A stretch of 21,652 bases of DNA, from positions 1-21,652 of IMG/VR virus record IMGVR_UViG_3300030329_001897, one strand, 5' to 3'. A program made the position numbers and the translations under genes. Origin of the DNA: a virus. This document shows, piece by piece, positions 21,425-21,652 of the stretch (positions within the stretch are counted from its first letter, which is position 1; the number at the start of each line of letters is the position of its first letter). The notes beneath the pieces were generated by a model. The model did not search any database. It was given only the letters and a program-made list of their open reading frames with translations, and was not told the DNA's origin.

Positions 21425-21601
21425 ATGGAAAACAATAACTTACAGAAAAGGATAGACAAAGTAATAGATAAACATGATCGTATTCTTGACGAGAATAATT
21501 TTGGTTTATGGATAGAGCCTTGTCCCTTATATCCTAAAGAACATATTAAAGTAGAAAGAACAGAAGAAGATGAAATCAAAGAGCTGGATTTTTCCTCTTG
21601 A
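21425..21601 (+). CDS. Hypothetical charged protein, 58 residues
   Basis: 58 codons, MENNNLQKRIDKVIDKHDRI, then GLWIEPCPLYPKEH and a final acidic helix EEDEIKELDF. No family recognised. Its ribosome site is weak; a strong ACGGAGG lies about 45 bases before it without a start codon, possibly a standby site. The opposite-strand frame over it is less credible. Confidence 0.5.
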   Translation: MENNNLQKRIDKVIDKHDRILDENNFGLWIEPCPLYPKEHIKVERTEEDEIKELDFSS

Positions 21602-21628
21602 TTTTTTGTTTGTTAGATGATATTTTAT

Positions 21629-21652
21629 TTATATATATATATATGTATATAT
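21629..21652. repeat. AT-dinucleotide tract at window end
   Basis: An almost pure TA repeat of about 24 bases after the last gene, running to the window edge. It may be an easily melted element or simply low-complexity sequence; its full length is not seen. Confidence 0.7.

Noticed and set aside
21394-21579. Minus-strand hydrophobic 61-codon frame
   Set aside because: Lies opposite a better plus-strand gene in the same direction as its neighbours and has no ribosome site.

Overview
The window is part of the genome of an AT-rich tailed double-stranded DNA phage, most likely a short-tailed (podovirus-like) virus of a marine bacterium. The evidence is a packaging and virion cassette (small and large terminase, portal, scaffold, P22-like coat, tail adaptor, nozzle-like protein, tail fibre), low GC, tight overlaps, and several small proteins of types common in marine phages. 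A SAR11-like or other low-GC marine alphaproteobacterial host is plausible but is inference. No integrase, polymerase, helicase or lysis gene is visible, so this is probably only part of the genome. Product names rest on recognising motifs in translated sequence; no database search was run.

Layout. Positions 1-16524 hold the late genes, all on the minus strand, so they read from right to left: terminase small subunit (16524), two small conserved proteins, an FN3-like lipoprotein, a coiled-coil peptide, two probable glycosyltransferase-like proteins, two small proteins, terminase large subunit, portal, a small protein overprinted on the portal tail, a 254-residue acidic protein, scaffold, coat protein, three small basic proteins, adaptor, nozzle-like protein, a long repetitive tail fibre, and a Thr-rich repeat protein cut by the window edge. 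Five of these genes are under 60 codons: three between coat and adaptor (6010-6186 and 6199-6378, plus the 75-residue one at 5779-6006 which is longer) and two near the terminase small subunit (15256-15414 and 15945-16103).

Positions 16525-18460 are the control region. A consensus sigma70-type promoter drives the late operon and a second, divergent one points into about 400 bases without a credible gene, ending at a bidirectional terminator at 17009-17038. A two-gene minus-strand module of unknown function (17079-17944) ends at the same terminator. Three copies of a 27-bp palindromic element and a four-copy 22-bp direct repeat surround this module and look like operators or an origin.

Positions 18461-21601 are a plus-strand run of small, mostly unrecognised genes, probably early. 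They include a Cys-rich gp88-family protein. Between that gene and the next lies a 155-base segment with nested helices and a predicted loop-loop pseudoknot, the best candidate here for an undescribed structured RNA.
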